Positions 44,034 through 53,878 of a DNA stretch of 64,000 nt are shown here, one piece after another (within the stretch, counting starts at the first letter, position 1; each line of letters begins with the position of its first letter). The notes under the pieces are model-generated. The model was not told the DNA's origin and searched no databases. It saw only the letters and a list, made by a program, of their open reading frames with translations. Both the position numbers and the translations under genes were made by a program. Source of the stretch: Acidovorax sp. sic0104 (GTDB lineage Bacteria > Pseudomonadota > Gammaproteobacteria > Burkholderiales > Burkholderiaceae_C); the NCBI RefSeq assembly GCF_019219095.1, contig NZ_JAHUWH010000001.1:682001-746000 (forward strand). Reading direction: 5' to 3'.

Positions 44034-44210
44034 TCAGGCCACGCGGTCGATCAGTACCACCGCGAAAAACACCACGGCAGCGATCACCGTCCACTTCAGG
44101 ATGGCAAGTCCGATGCGCTTGTAGTGGGCCTGGCCTGTGCCCACGTAGAAGCCGAAAGAGACCGCCGCAGCCAGAAGCAGAAAGATGGCAAGCCAGCGAA
44201 CGATGAGCAT
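44034..44210 (-). CDS. Small two-helix membrane protein, unknown function
   Basis: 58 residues (begins MLIVRWLAIFLLLAAAVSFG, ends VVLIDRVA). Two hydrophobic helices (about 3-24 and 36-54) are separated by a short loop TGQAHYKRIG. Codon composition and hydrophobic pattern are those of a real gene; the conserved-looking YKRIGLAILKW turn recalls small uncharacterised membrane proteins common in Burkholderiales. It lies 62 nt after the lpxC stop on the same strand and directly before the thiC promoter, so it may be the last gene of the dcw transcript. The ribosome site is weak (AAAGG about 12 nt upstream). Confidence 0.65.
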   Translation of the reverse strand: MLIVRWLAIFLLLAAAVSFGFYVGTGQAHYKRIGLAILKWTVIAAVVFFAVVLIDRVA

Positions 44211-44272
44211 AGAGGGGTGTGCCTTTCAGCGGCCGACAGCGGGGCCGGTTGGTGGGCAAGCCAGACCAGCGG

Positions 44273-45196
44273 TCACCAGGCGCGCGCCGGCTGCGCAAAG
44301 CCGCCGGGGGCCAGGCGTTCGTCTTCGAAGGTCACCACTTCCCACGCATCGCGCTGGGCCAGCAACTCGCGCAGCAGCAGGTTGTTCATGCCGTGGCCCG
44401 AGCGGAACGCGCTGTACGCCGCCAGCAGCGGCTTGCCGATGAGGTACAGGTCGCCCATGGCATCGAGGATCTTGTGCTTGACGAACTCGTCGTCGTAGCG
44501 CAGGCCGTCGCTGTTGAGCACCTTGTAATCGTCCATCACGATGGCGTTGTCCAGGCCGCCGCCCAGCGCGAGGCCGTTGGAGCGCATCATCTCCACATCG
44601 CGCGTGAAGCCGAAGGTGCGGGCGCGGGCGATGTCGCGGCTGTAGTTGCCGGCGCCCATGTCGAACTCGACGCGCTGACCCGTCGAATCCACGGCGGGGT
44701 GGTCGAAGTCGATCTCGAAGCTGAGCTTGTACCCGTGGTACGGCGCCAGGCGCGCCCATTTGGTGTTGGCGCCTTCGCCCTCGCGCACCTCCACCGGCCG
44801 GGTCACGCGAATGAAGCGCTTGGGCGCGTTCTGCAGTTCAACGCCTGCGCTCTGCAGCAGGAAAACGAACGATGCCGAGGAACCGTCGAGGATAGGCACC
44901 TCTTCGGCCGTGATGTCCACATACAGATTGTCGATCCCGAGCCCCGCGCAGGCCGACATCAGGTGCTCCACCGTGTGCACCTTGGCACTGCCCACCGCGA
45001 TGGTGGACGCCAGCCGCGTATCGGTCACGGCCTCGGCGCGGATCGGAATGTCCACCGGCTGGGGCAGATCCACGCGCCGGAACACGATCCCGGTATCGGG
45101 CTGCGCGGGCCGCAACGTCAGTTCGACCCGCTGGCCACTGTGCAGCCCCACGCCCACGGCGCGGGTGATCGTCTTGAGGGTACGTTGCTGGAGCAT
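44273..45196 (-). CDS. lpxC: UDP-3-O-acyl-N-acetylglucosamine deacetylase LpxC
   Basis: 307 residues. The committed zinc-dependent step of lipid A synthesis. Zinc ligand His in [17 protein letters not shown], then [11 protein letters not shown], and the second His/Asp set in [15 protein letters not shown] with the catalytic base in FRSGHGMNN. Start [21 protein letters not shown] is canonical. It closes the division cluster after ftsZ, as in most proteobacteria. A C-rich repeat and hairpins fill the 290-nt gap to ftsZ. Confidence 0.97.
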   Translation of the reverse strand: MLQQRTLKTITRAVGVGLHSGQRVELTLRPAQPDTGIVFRRVDLPQPVDIPIRAEAVTDTRLASTIAVGSAKVHTVEHLMSACAGLGIDNLYVDITAEEVPILDGSSASFVFLLQSAGVELQNAPKRFIRVTRPVEVREGEGANTKWARLAPYHGYKLSFEIDFDHPAVDSTGQRVEFDMGAGNYSRDIARARTFGFTRDVEMMRSNGLALGGGLDNAIVMDDYKVLNSDGLRYDDEFVKHKILDAMGDLYLIGKPLLAAYSAFRSGHGMNNLLLRELLAQRDAWEVVTFEDERLAPGGFAQPARAW

Positions 45197-45407
45197 CCGG
45201 GGATTTTAGTGGGGCGCCCCCGCAAAAACCACCCGCTGCTGCCTATGACCCTGATAGAAAACGGAGAGTCGAAAACCGGTCGGATGAGCAACCACAGACC
45301 CGGTGACAGCGCAGCTGATCGACGGACGAGCGAAGCAGAAAGCGCGGCGGCAACAACCGCCACGACCCAGACCAGAGACACCGCGCAAGGGCCGCCCCGC
45401 CGCGCTG

Positions 45408-45484
45408 GTGTCGTCCTCCTTCCCGAACGGCGCAGCCGTTCGAGAGAAGGGGGAAGCGGCGCAGCCGCTCAGGGGGAAGACCTC
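45408..45484. repeat. C/G-rich dispersed repeat with tandem hairpins, between ftsZ and lpxC
   Basis: GAACGGC-GCA-GCCGTTC and AGCGGC-GCA-GCCGCT are consecutive hairpins with the same loop, ending in CTCAGGGGGAAG. The GGGGGAAG ... CTCAGGGGG frame is shared with 16973-17001. They begin 3 nt from the ftsZ stop and may reduce read-through into lpxC. Confidence 0.7.
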
Positions 45485-45486
45485 TA

Positions 45487-46728
45487 CTAGTCGGCCTGCT
45501 TGCGCAGGAACGCCGGGATTTCCAGGTCGTCCATGCCGCCCGAAGACAGCGCGTCCACGCGGGCCGCCGCCTGCGTGCGGTTGGTGCGCCACACGCTGGG
45601 CACCGACATGCTGCCGTAGTCGGCCTGGGTGCTGCCGGCATGGCCGCCCTGCACGCCCACGGCCGAGCCCAGGGCACCGGTGCCGGCCAGTGGCATCTGG
45701 TAGGCCACGTTGTCCGTGCCGGTGCGCAGGCCGCCCTGCACCACCGAGATGGGCTGGCGGCGCGCGTTGGGGCGCGACAGGCCGGTGGCCACCACGGTCA
45801 CGCGGATCTCGTCGCCCAGGCTGTCGTCGTAGGCGGCACCGTAGATCACGTGCGCATCGGGCGAGGCGTAGGCATTGATGGTGCTCATGGCCAGGCGCGA
45901 TTCGGACAGCTTCAGGCTGCCCTTGGCGGCCGTCACCAGCACCAGCACGCCCTTGGCGCCCGACAGGTCGATGCCTTCCAGCAACGGGCAGGCCACGGCC
46001 TGCTCGGCAGCGATGCGGGCGCGGTCCGGTCCGCTGGCGGTGGCCGTGCCCATCATGGCCTTGCCGGGCTCGCCCATCACGGTGCGCACGTCTTCGAAGT
46101 CGACGTTCACGTGGCCGTACTCGTTGATGATTTCGGCGATACCGCCCACGGCGTTCTTGAGCACGTCGTTGGCATGGGCGAAGGCCTCGTCCTGGGTGAT
46201 GTCATCGCCCAGCACTTCGAGCAGCTTTTCGTTGAGCACCACGATCAGCGAGTCGACGTTGGCCTCGAGCTCGGCCAGGCCGTTGTCGGCGTTGGTCATG
46301 CGGCGCCCGCCTTCCCAGTCGAAGGGCTTGGTGACCACGCCCACGGTGAGAATGCCCATTTCCTTGGCCACGCGAGCGATCACGGGTGCAGCGCCCGTAC
46401 CGGTGCCGCCGCCCATCCCGGCGGTGATGAACAGCATGTGCGCGCCATCGATGGCCAGGCGAATGTCGTCCACCGCGGCTTCGGCGGCTTCGCGGCCCTT
46501 GTCGGGCTTGCTGCCTGCGCCCAGGCCGCTTCCGCCCAGCTGGATGTGGCGGTGGGCCGAGCTGCGGGTCAATGCCTGCGCGTCGGTATTGGCGCAGACA
46601 AACTCCACGCCCTGCACGCTGCGGGCAATCATGTGCTCGACGGCATTGCTGCCGCCGCCGCCCACGCCGATCACCTTGATCTGGGTGCCCTGGTTGAATT
46701 CTTCGGCTTCGATCATTTCGATGGTCAT
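45487..46728 (-). CDS. ftsZ: Cell division GTPase FtsZ
   Basis: 413 residues. GTP-binding tubulin signature GGGTGTGAAPV, N-terminal VIGVGGGGSNAVEHM, synergy loop residues in NADNGLAELEANVD, and the C-terminal binding peptide DDLEIPAFLRKQAD that contacts FtsA and ZipA-like partners. A variable linker (about 320-395) precedes it. AGGAG lies 7 nt before ATG 46728, which excludes the 39-residue in-frame extension. It forms the cytokinetic ring. Confidence 0.98.
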   Translation of the reverse strand: MTIEMIEAEEFNQGTQIKVIGVGGGGSNAVEHMIARSVQGVEFVCANTDAQALTRSSAHRHIQLGGSGLGAGSKPDKGREAAEAAVDDIRLAIDGAHMLFITAGMGGGTGTGAAPVIARVAKEMGILTVGVVTKPFDWEGGRRMTNADNGLAELEANVDSLIVVLNEKLLEVLGDDITQDEAFAHANDVLKNAVGGIAEIINEYGHVNVDFEDVRTVMGEPGKAMMGTATASGPDRARIAAEQAVACPLLEGIDLSGAKGVLVLVTAAKGSLKLSESRLAMSTINAYASPDAHVIYGAAYDDSLGDEIRVTVVATGLSRPNARRQPISVVQGGLRTGTDNVAYQMPLAGTGALGSAVGVQGGHAGSTQADYGSMSVPSVWRTNRTQAAARVDALSSGGMDDLEIPAFLRKQAD

Positions 46729-46903
46729 GTTGGAGCTCCTGTTTCTTTCACTGAATTCGTTTGCAATCTCGTGTGCAACTGCCAATGGGTTGTTCGGTAT
46801 GTCGTCGTGAACGGCGGGGGCGGTGGTCCGGTACATCGTCGCCATCGCCCGCGCGGTCGTTGGTGGGGGCTACCCCGCGCCAGCCAGAGTGGGAATTTCA
46901 TGG

Positions 46904-48133
46904 TCAGAAATTCCCCACGATGAAGTCCTTGAAGCGGCCAAAGGCCGTCTTCATGGAACCGCTTTTCTGTGCCACCTTGAAGCCGCGCAGCCGCGCCAGG
47001 CGCGCCTCCTCCAGAAGGCCCATGACGGTAGCAGCTCTGGGCTGTGCCACCATGTCAGACAAGGCGCTGGAATACTTCGGAATGCCGCGGCGCACGGGCT
47101 TCAGGAAGATGTCCTCGCCCAGCTCGATCATCCCGGGCATGACCGAGCTTCCGCCCGTGAGCACGATGCCCGACGACAGCACTTCTTCATAGCCGGACTC
47201 GCGCACCACCTGCTGCACGAGCGAGAAGATCTCTTCCACGCGCGGCTCGATCACGCCGGCCAGCGCCTGCTTGCTGAGCATGCGGGGGCTGCGGTCGCCA
47301 AGGCCCGGCACTTCGACCTGCGCCTCGGGGTCGGCCAGCAACTGCTTGGCGTAGCCGCTCTCGACCTTGATGTCTTCGGCGTCCTTCGTGGGCGTGCGCA
47401 GGGCCATGGCGATGTCGCTGGTGATGAGGTCGCCTGCGATCGGGATCACCGCCGTGTGGCGGATCGCGCCGCCGGTGAAGATCGCCACGTCGGTTGTGCC
47501 AGCGCCGATGTCGACCACCACCACACCCAGCTCGCGCTCGTCATCCGTCAGCACCGCCTGGCTGCTGGCCAGCGGGTTGAGCATGAGCTGCTCGACCTCC
47601 AGGCCGCAGCGGCGCACGCACTTGATGATGTTCTCGGCCGCGCTCTGCGCACCGGTCACGATGTGGATCTTGGCCTCCAGGCGGATGCCGCTCATGCCGA
47701 TGGGCTCCTTCACATCCTGCCCGTCGATCACGAACTCCTGCGGCTCCACCAGCAGCAGGCGCTGGTCGCTGCTGATGTTGATGGCCTTGGCCGTCTCCAC
47801 CACGCGCGCCACGTCCGCCGAGGTGACTTCCTTGTCTTTCACGGCCACCATGCCGCTGGAGTTGAGGCCGCGGATATGGCTACCGGTGATGCCGGTGTAC
47901 ACGCGCTGGATCTTGCAGTCGGCCATCAGTTCGGCCTCCTTCAAGGCCTGCTGGATGCTCTGCACGGTGGCGTCGATGTTGACGACCACGCCACGCTTCA
48001 AGCCATTGCTCGGAGCCACCCCCAGGCCTGCCAGCTTGAGCTCCCCATTGGGCAGAACCTCGGCCACCACGGCCATGACCTTGGCCGTGCCGATATCCAG
48101 CCCCACCACGACATCTTTGTATTCTCTTGCCAT
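46904..48133 (-). CDS. ftsA: Cell division protein FtsA
   Basis: 409 residues of the actin/HSP70 fold: VVVGLDIGTAKVMAVVAE, VVVDIGAGTTDVAIFTGG, GIVLTGGSSVMPGM. The C-terminal amphipathic membrane-targeting helix (FGRFKDFIVGNF) tethers FtsZ to the membrane. ATG 48133 follows CAGAGACTGAT; the 18-residue extension upstream is non-conserved. It lies between ftsQ and ftsZ, 175 nt before ftsZ; that gap probably contains an ftsZ promoter. Confidence 0.97.
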   Translation of the reverse strand: MAREYKDVVVGLDIGTAKVMAVVAEVLPNGELKLAGLGVAPSNGLKRGVVVNIDATVQSIQQALKEAELMADCKIQRVYTGITGSHIRGLNSSGMVAVKDKEVTSADVARVVETAKAINISSDQRLLLVEPQEFVIDGQDVKEPIGMSGIRLEAKIHIVTGAQSAAENIIKCVRRCGLEVEQLMLNPLASSQAVLTDDERELGVVVVDIGAGTTDVAIFTGGAIRHTAVIPIAGDLITSDIAMALRTPTKDAEDIKVESGYAKQLLADPEAQVEVPGLGDRSPRMLSKQALAGVIEPRVEEIFSLVQQVVRESGYEEVLSSGIVLTGGSSVMPGMIELGEDIFLKPVRRGIPKYSSALSDMVAQPRAATVMGLLEEARLARLRGFKVAQKSGSMKTAFGRFKDFIVGNF

Positions 48134-48228
48134 ATCAGTCTCTGCCCTTCTCTGTTCTGCCCCGCCGCCCCTCGGTCGGCGCCACACCCTGGTCCGCGTA
48201 CTTCAGCCTTCTGCCTGCATGCATGCCG

Positions 48229-49035
48229 TCACCTCCTGCGTACGGTGGCCGTGGCGCCCGCGCCATCCGGGACCACGGTGCTCACGCCGCGCAGGCGCAA
48301 TGCGTACCCGCCCGTGTGGCGCAGATCGGCCGACTCGAGCGCATCCACCCGCCGGCCGTACTGCCCGGCCACCTGCGTGAGCGTGCGCGTGAAGCGCTGC
48401 GTGCGCTGCACCACCTCCTGGGCCGTGCCTCCACCCAGCTCGACCACGGCATCGCTGTCGAGCGTCACGCGCCATCCGCCCCGGCCGGTGAGCTCCAGCG
48501 TGTCCACTTCCAGCCCCAGGGGCTTGAAGACAGGCGCCAGCAATCCGTGCATCTGCAACACCTCGGGCGAGCTGCCCGCCGGGCCCATCAGTCGGGGCAG
48601 GTCCTCCTGCTCCACGTCTCCCACATTGGCCTCGAACACCTCGCCCTGGGTATTGACAAGTGCCGAGCCGCTCTCGGGGCCCCAGTACGCCACCGCGTCA
48701 TGCTCCTGCAACTGCACGTGCAGGCTGCCGGGGAACACGCGCTGCACTTCGGCCCGGCGCACCCAGGGCACCTGCTCGAACGCCGCGCGCGCCGCGCGCA
48801 GATCCACGGTGAAGAAGTTGCCCGCCAGGTGCGGCGCCACGTTGGCCCGCAGGGTGATGGCGTTGTTATGCACCAGGTCACCCTGCACCACGATGCGCGA
48901 GACGGCAAAACCCGGGTAGCGCAGCACCCACCACGCACCCGCCGCCAGCACGCCCAGCGCCAGGCCCACGAACAGGGCCGAGGCGGTCCAGTTCATGAGC
49001 TTGACGTCCAGGGGCGCCGGCAGCGTGGAGGTCAT
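48229..49035 (-). CDS. ftsQ: Cell division protein FtsQ
   Basis: 268 residues. Cytoplasmic tail, one membrane helix ([20 protein letters not shown]), POTRA domain ([19 protein letters not shown] ... [10 protein letters not shown]), then the beta domain ([20 protein letters not shown]). FtsQ joins FtsB and FtsL in the divisome. ATG 49035 overlaps the ddl stop by 4 nt. Confidence 0.96.
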   Translation of the reverse strand: MTSTLPAPLDVKLMNWTASALFVGLALGVLAAGAWWVLRYPGFAVSRIVVQGDLVHNNAITLRANVAPHLAGNFFTVDLRAARAAFEQVPWVRRAEVQRVFPGSLHVQLQEHDAVAYWGPESGSALVNTQGEVFEANVGDVEQEDLPRLMGPAGSSPEVLQMHGLLAPVFKPLGLEVDTLELTGRGGWRVTLDSDAVVELGGGTAQEVVQRTQRFTRTLTQVAGQYGRRVDALESADLRHTGGYALRLRGVSTVVPDGAGATATVRRR

Positions 49036-50033
49036 GGGTTCGCGGCTCCCTGGGCTGCACGCGCAGGCGTGTCCAGCGCCGCGTCTGCCAGGATGCGCAG
49101 GCACAGCTCTTCATAGCTGATGCCCGACGCACGCGCGGACATGGGCACCAGCGAGTGCCCGGTCATGCCGGGCGAGGTGTTCATCTCCAGCAGGAAGGGC
49201 TTGCGGTCGCGCTCGCGGATCATCAGGTCTGCGCGGCCCCAGCCACGGCAGCCCAGCGTGCGATACGCCTCCAGGACGATGCGCTGGATCTCGCGCTCCT
49301 CTGCCTCGGGCAGGCCGCTTGGGCATTGGTACTTCACATCGTCGGTGAAGTACTTGTTCTGGTAGTCGTACGAACCTTCGGGCGCCACGATCCGGATCAC
49401 TGGCAGCACGACGGCGTCGGCGCCCTGGCCCAGCACCGGGCAGGTCACCTCTTCGCCGTCGATGAATTCTTCGCAGAGCACATCGGGGTCGTAGCGGGCG
49501 GACAGCGCCACGGCATCCTGCATGTCGGAGTAGCCGCGCACCTTGGTCACGCCGATCGAAGAGCCCTCGCGCGGAGGCTTGACGATCAGCGGCAGGCCCA
49601 GCTCGTCGGGCACCGTGCGCACCACCTCGCGCTGCTGGCGGTCCGGTGCCAGCCACACGTAGCGCGGCGTGGGCAGGCCCTCGGCCGTCCACACGCGCTT
49701 GGTCATGACCTTGTCCATGGCAATGGCCGATGCCATCACGCCCGGCCCGGTGTAGGGAATGCCCAGCAGTTCCAGCGCACCCTGCACCGTGCCGTCTTCG
49801 CCATGGCGGCCATGCAGCGCAATGAAGCAGCGGGCATAGCCGTCGCGCTTGAGGTCGCTCAGATGGTTCTGCGCGGGGTCGAACGCATGTGCATCCACGC
49901 CGCGCGAGCGCAGGGCCTGCAGCACACCGCTGCCGGACATGAGCGAGACCTCGCGCTCGGCGGAGTCGCCCCCCATGAGCACGGCGACCTTGCCCAGTGC
50001 CTTCACGTCAATGTTGAGTTCAGAAACAGTCAT
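49032..50033 (-). CDS. ddl: D-alanine-D-alanine ligase
   Basis: 333 residues of the ATP-grasp fold. Makes D-Ala-D-Ala for the peptidoglycan stem. Landmarks: [47 protein letters not shown] (ATP loop), [14 protein letters not shown], and [16 protein letters not shown] with the metal and substrate ligands. Both ends overlap neighbours by 4 nt (murC upstream, ftsQ downstream). Confidence 0.97.
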   Translation of the reverse strand: MTVSELNIDVKALGKVAVLMGGDSAEREVSLMSGSGVLQALRSRGVDAHAFDPAQNHLSDLKRDGYARCFIALHGRHGEDGTVQGALELLGIPYTGPGVMASAIAMDKVMTKRVWTAEGLPTPRYVWLAPDRQQREVVRTVPDELGLPLIVKPPREGSSIGVTKVRGYSDMQDAVALSARYDPDVLCEEFIDGEEVTCPVLGQGADAVVLPVIRIVAPEGSYDYQNKYFTDDVKYQCPSGLPEAEEREIQRIVLEAYRTLGCRGWGRADLMIRERDRKPFLLEMNTSPGMTGHSLVPMSARASGISYEELCLRILADAALDTPARAAQGAANP

Positions 50034-51463
50034 ACCGCGCTCCCCTCCAGCGCCTTCAGCTCACTATTTTGTAGCAGATCGACCACCTTGCCCGGCACGG
50101 CCCCGATGGAGCCCGCACCCATGCACATCACCACATCGCCATCGCGCGCGATGTCTGCAATGGTCTGCGGAAGGTCGGCCACGTTGTCGACGAACACCGG
50201 CTCCACGCGGCCAGCCACGCGCAAGGCGCGGGCCAGTGAGCGGCCGTCGGCGGCGACCACGGGCGCCTCGCCGGCGGCGTACACCTCGGTGAGCAATACG
50301 GCGTCGGCATTGCCGATGACCTTGACGAAGTCCTCGAAGCAGTCGCGCGTGCGGCTGTAGCGGTGCGGCTGGAAGGCCAGTACCAGGCGCCGCCCGGGGA
50401 AGGCGCCGCGCGCGGCGGCCAGCGTGGCGGCCATCTCCACGGGGTGGTGCCCATAGTCATCGATCACGGTGAAAGTGCCGCCGTCCTTGGCGGGCAGGTC
50501 GCCGTAGCGCTGGAAGCGCCGGCCCACGCCCTTGAAGCCTGCCAGCGCACGCTGTACCGCGTCGTCGGGGATGTTGAGCTCGACTGCCACCGCGATGGCC
50601 GACAGCGCATTGAGCACGTTGTGCTCGCCCGCGAGGTTGAGCACCACCTCCATGTCGGGCAGCGTGACGCCGTTGCGCCGCTGCACGGTAAACCGCATCT
50701 GGCCTGCCTCGGCTCGCACATCGATCGCGCGCACCTGGGCGTCCTCCGAAAAGCCGTAGCTCGTGATCGGGCAGGTCACGCTCTGCAGGATGTCGCGCAC
50801 GGCCGGGCTGTCCACGCAGAGCACCGCCGTGCCATAGAACGGCATGCGGTGCAGAAAATCGACGAACGCCCCCTTGAGCCGATTGAAGTCGTGCCCATAG
50901 GTTTCCATGTGGTCGGCATCGATATTGGTCACCACGGCCATCACGGGCAGCAGGTTCAGGAACGAGGCGTCCGACTCGTCCGCTTCGACCACGATGTAGT
51001 CGCCGCTTCCCAGCTTGGCGTTGGCACCCGCGCTGTTGAGCTTGCCGCCGATGACAAAGGTGGGGTCCAGCCCCGCCTCGGCCAGCACGCTGGTCACCAG
51101 GCTGGTGGTGGTCGTCTTGCCGTGCGTTCCAGCGATGGCGATGCCCTGCTTCAAGCGCATCAGCTCGGCCAGCATGAGCGCGCGGGGCACGACCGGGATC
51201 TTCTTTTCGCGGGCGGCCAGCACCTCGGGGTTGTCGGGAGTGACGGCCGTGGACGTGACCACGGCATCGGCGCCGTCGATGTGCGCCGCCGCATGGCCCA
51301 GGCACGTCTTGATGCCCAGACCCTCCAGGCGGCGCAGCGTGACGCTGTCGGACAGGTCGGAGCCCGAGATGCGGTAGCCCAGGTTGAACAGCACCTCGGC
51401 GATACCGCTCATGCCGGCGCCGCCCAGGCCTACGAAATGGATGTGGCGAATGGCGTGCTTCAT
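50030..51463 (-). CDS. murC: UDP-N-acetylmuramate-L-alanine ligase MurC
   Basis: 477 residues. N-terminal Rossmann domain ([20 protein letters not shown]), ATP loop [36 protein letters not shown], and the C-terminal ligase domain ([18 protein letters not shown]). ATG 51463 ([12 protein letters not shown]) is coupled to murG by 4 nt. The last codons (50057-50080) read through DNA that resembles the ATAGC repeat, giving [14 protein letters not shown]. Confidence 0.97.
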   Translation of the reverse strand: MKHAIRHIHFVGLGGAGMSGIAEVLFNLGYRISGSDLSDSVTLRRLEGLGIKTCLGHAAAHIDGADAVVTSTAVTPDNPEVLAAREKKIPVVPRALMLAELMRLKQGIAIAGTHGKTTTTSLVTSVLAEAGLDPTFVIGGKLNSAGANAKLGSGDYIVVEADESDASFLNLLPVMAVVTNIDADHMETYGHDFNRLKGAFVDFLHRMPFYGTAVLCVDSPAVRDILQSVTCPITSYGFSEDAQVRAIDVRAEAGQMRFTVQRRNGVTLPDMEVVLNLAGEHNVLNALSAIAVAVELNIPDDAVQRALAGFKGVGRRFQRYGDLPAKDGGTFTVIDDYGHHPVEMAATLAAARGAFPGRRLVLAFQPHRYSRTRDCFEDFVKVIGNADAVLLTEVYAAGEAPVVAADGRSLARALRVAGRVEPVFVDNVADLPQTIADIARDGDVVMCMGAGSIGAVPGKVVDLLQNSELKALEGSAV

Positions 51464-52527
51464 GGTGTTGCAAGCTCCTCGCAGGCTGTCACCACCTCGC
51501 GGGTGGCATTGGTCTTTTGCATGTCTTTCGCTTTGAGCGCTTTCTCCAGCAACGTAGAGCGCTCCATATTCAATAGCATCTGCGACAGGCCTTCCGGCGT
51601 CAGGTCGCGCTGCTGGGTGAGCCACCCGCCGCCTGCGTCCACAAGGAAGCGGGCGTTGGTGGTCTGGTGGTCGTCCACCGCCGAGGGGAAGGGCACGAAC
51701 AGCGCGGCAGCCCCCACGGCGGCGATCTCGGTCACGGTGCTCGCGCCGGCGCGGCAGACGATGATGTCGGCCTCGGCAAACGCGGTGGCGGTGTCGTCGA
51801 TGAAGGGCGTGCACTCGGCCTCGACCCCCGCTGCCGCATAGTTGGCGCGCAAGGCATCGATCTGGGTCGCGCCGCTCTGGTGCAGCACCACGGGGCGCTT
51901 GTCCGCAGGCAGCAACGCAATGGCCTGCGGCACGATCTCGTTGAGCGCACGCGCGCCCAGGCTGCCACCCACCACCAGGAGGCGCAGCGGCCCGCCACGC
52001 CCTGCGAAACGCTCTGTCGGCGCGGGCTTGCTGGTGAAGGCGGTGCGCAGCGGGTTGCCCACCCACTGCCCTTTCGGAAAGACATTGGGGAAGGCGGCGA
52101 ACACACGGTCCGCCACACCGGCCAGCACCTTGTTGGCCATGCCGGCCACGGAGTTCTGCTCGTGCAGCACCAGCGGCTTGCCGGCCAGCACGCCCATCAT
52201 TCCGCCTGGGAAGGTGATGTAGCCGCCCAGGCCCACCACCACGTCGGGCTTGACGCGGCGTACCACCGCCAGTGCCTGGCCGAACGCGCGCAGGAGACGC
52301 AGCGGCAGCAAGGCCAGGGTGACGAGCCCCTTGCCGCGCACGCCCGAGAAGTCGATGAGTTCGAGCGCGAAGCCGTGCGTGGGCACGATGCGCGACTCCA
52401 TGCTGCCGGGCGCGCCCAGCCAGTGCACGCGCCAGCCGCGCGCGCGCAGCTCTTCGGCCACGGCCAGGCCCGGGAAGATGTGGCCGCCGGTGCCGCCGGC
52501 CATGATGAGGGCCGTCTTCTGCGTCAT
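51460..52527 (-). CDS. murG: Lipid II synthase MurG (GlcNAc transferase)
   Basis: 355 residues. Adds GlcNAc to lipid I at the inner face of the membrane. GT28 motifs: [52 protein letters not shown], and [17 protein letters not shown] 52527 begins [15 protein letters not shown]; 41 further in-frame residues upstream are not conserved. Near the C-terminus (51531-51580) codons are AT-richer and resemble the dispersed repeat ([18 protein letters not shown]). Confidence 0.97.
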   Translation of the reverse strand: MTQKTALIMAGGTGGHIFPGLAVAEELRARGWRVHWLGAPGSMESRIVPTHGFALELIDFSGVRGKGLVTLALLPLRLLRAFGQALAVVRRVKPDVVVGLGGYITFPGGMMGVLAGKPLVLHEQNSVAGMANKVLAGVADRVFAAFPNVFPKGQWVGNPLRTAFTSKPAPTERFAGRGGPLRLLVVGGSLGARALNEIVPQAIALLPADKRPVVLHQSGATQIDALRANYAAAGVEAECTPFIDDTATAFAEADIIVCRAGASTVTEIAAVGAAALFVPFPSAVDDHQTTNARFLVDAGGGWLTQQRDLTPEGLSQMLLNMERSTLLEKALKAKDMQKTNATREVVTACEELATP

Positions 52528-52606
52528 ACGCGCCCCCCCCGCATCGAATGCTGCGCATTCGGCAGCGTTGCACGCTGCTGCAGCTTGTTTTGTTGAAACA
52601 ACCTTC

Positions 52607-53878
52607 TCATACGCGGCCTCCGCGCATGAGCAGCTTGTTTTCGTAGTCAACGCGCAGCACCACTGCCAGCGCCACCAGATTCATCAGAATCGCCGACCCG
52701 CCAAAGCTCATCAGCGGCAGCGTGAGCCCCTTGGTGGGAAGTGCGCCCAGGTTCACGCCCATGTTGATGAAGGCCTGGAAGCCGATCCAGATCGCGACGC
52801 CCTGCGCCACAAGCCCTGCGAAAACGCGATCAAGCGCGATGGCCTGGCGGCCGATGTGCATGATGCGGCGCGTCATCCACAGGAACAGCACGATGAGGAT
52901 GACCACGCCGACCAGGCCGAATTCCTCGCCGATCACGGCCAGCAGGAAGTCGGTGTGGGCTTCGGGCAGCCAGTGCAGCTTCTCGACGCTGCCTCCCAGG
53001 CCCACGCCGAAGATCTCGCCACGCCCGATGGCGATCAGCGAATGCGAGAGCTGGTAGCCCTTGCCAAGCGCGTGCTCCTCGCTGAACGGGTCCAAGTAGG
53101 CGAACACACGTTCGCGCCGCCAAGGGGAGCTCGCGATCATGACGCCGAAGGCCGACACCAGCACGCCCGCGATCAGGAAGAACATGCGGGCGTTGACACC
53201 GCCCAGGAACAGGATGCCCATGGCGATCACGGCCACCACCATGAAGGCGCCCATGTCGGGCTCGGCCAGCAGCAACACGCCCACGATGGCCACGGCGGCG
53301 CCCATGGGCAGCACGGCACGGAAGAACCGCTCCTTCACCTCCATCTTGCGCACCATGTAGTCGGCCGCGTAGATGAGGACGGCAAACTTGGCCACCTCGG
53401 ACGGCTGGAACCCGATGGGCCCGATGGACAGCCAGCGCCGCGCGCCGTTGACCACCTTGCCCACACCGGGAATCAGCACCGCCACCAGCAGCAGCAGCGC
53501 GGCCACGAACAGCCAGGGCGCGACGCGTTCCCACAGCGCCATGGGGATCTGGAACGCCAACAGCGCCGCGACAAAGCCCACCACCAGGTACATCACGTGG
53601 CGGGTCAGGAAATGGGTGGACGCGTAGTTCGCAAAGCGCGGGTTGTCGGGCATCGCAATGGAGGCCGAATACACCATCACCAACCCCCAGGCGAGCAGTG
53701 CCACCACCACCCACAGCAGGGCCTGGTCGAAGCCGAGCACGCTGGCCGGCGTGCTGGTGGCGCGCGGCCTGTAGTCGGTGCCGCCCACACGCACGGGCAG
53801 AACCTCGGCCGCCTTGCCTGGCAGGCCACCGAACCAGCCGGTCAGGCGCTGCAGAAGGCTGCTGGCGGGTGCGCTCAT
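52607..53878 (-). CDS. ftsW: Lipid II polymerase FtsW (SEDS family)
   Basis: 423 residues with ten predicted membrane helices after a 50-residue cytoplasmic N-terminus. SEDS signatures are [57 protein letters not shown] and [17 protein letters not shown]. It works with FtsI to make septal peptidoglycan. ATG 53878 overlaps the murD stop by 4 nt; the gap of 79 nt to murG is one of the few non-overlapping junctions. Confidence 0.96.
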   Translation of the reverse strand: MSAPASSLLQRLTGWFGGLPGKAAEVLPVRVGGTDYRPRATSTPASVLGFDQALLWVVVALLAWGLVMVYSASIAMPDNPRFANYASTHFLTRHVMYLVVGFVAALLAFQIPMALWERVAPWLFVAALLLLVAVLIPGVGKVVNGARRWLSIGPIGFQPSEVAKFAVLIYAADYMVRKMEVKERFFRAVLPMGAAVAIVGVLLLAEPDMGAFMVVAVIAMGILFLGGVNARMFFLIAGVLVSAFGVMIASSPWRRERVFAYLDPFSEEHALGKGYQLSHSLIAIGRGEIFGVGLGGSVEKLHWLPEAHTDFLLAVIGEEFGLVGVVILIVLFLWMTRRIMHIGRQAIALDRVFAGLVAQGVAIWIGFQAFINMGVNLGALPTKGLTLPLMSFGGSAILMNLVALAVVLRVDYENKLLMRGGRV

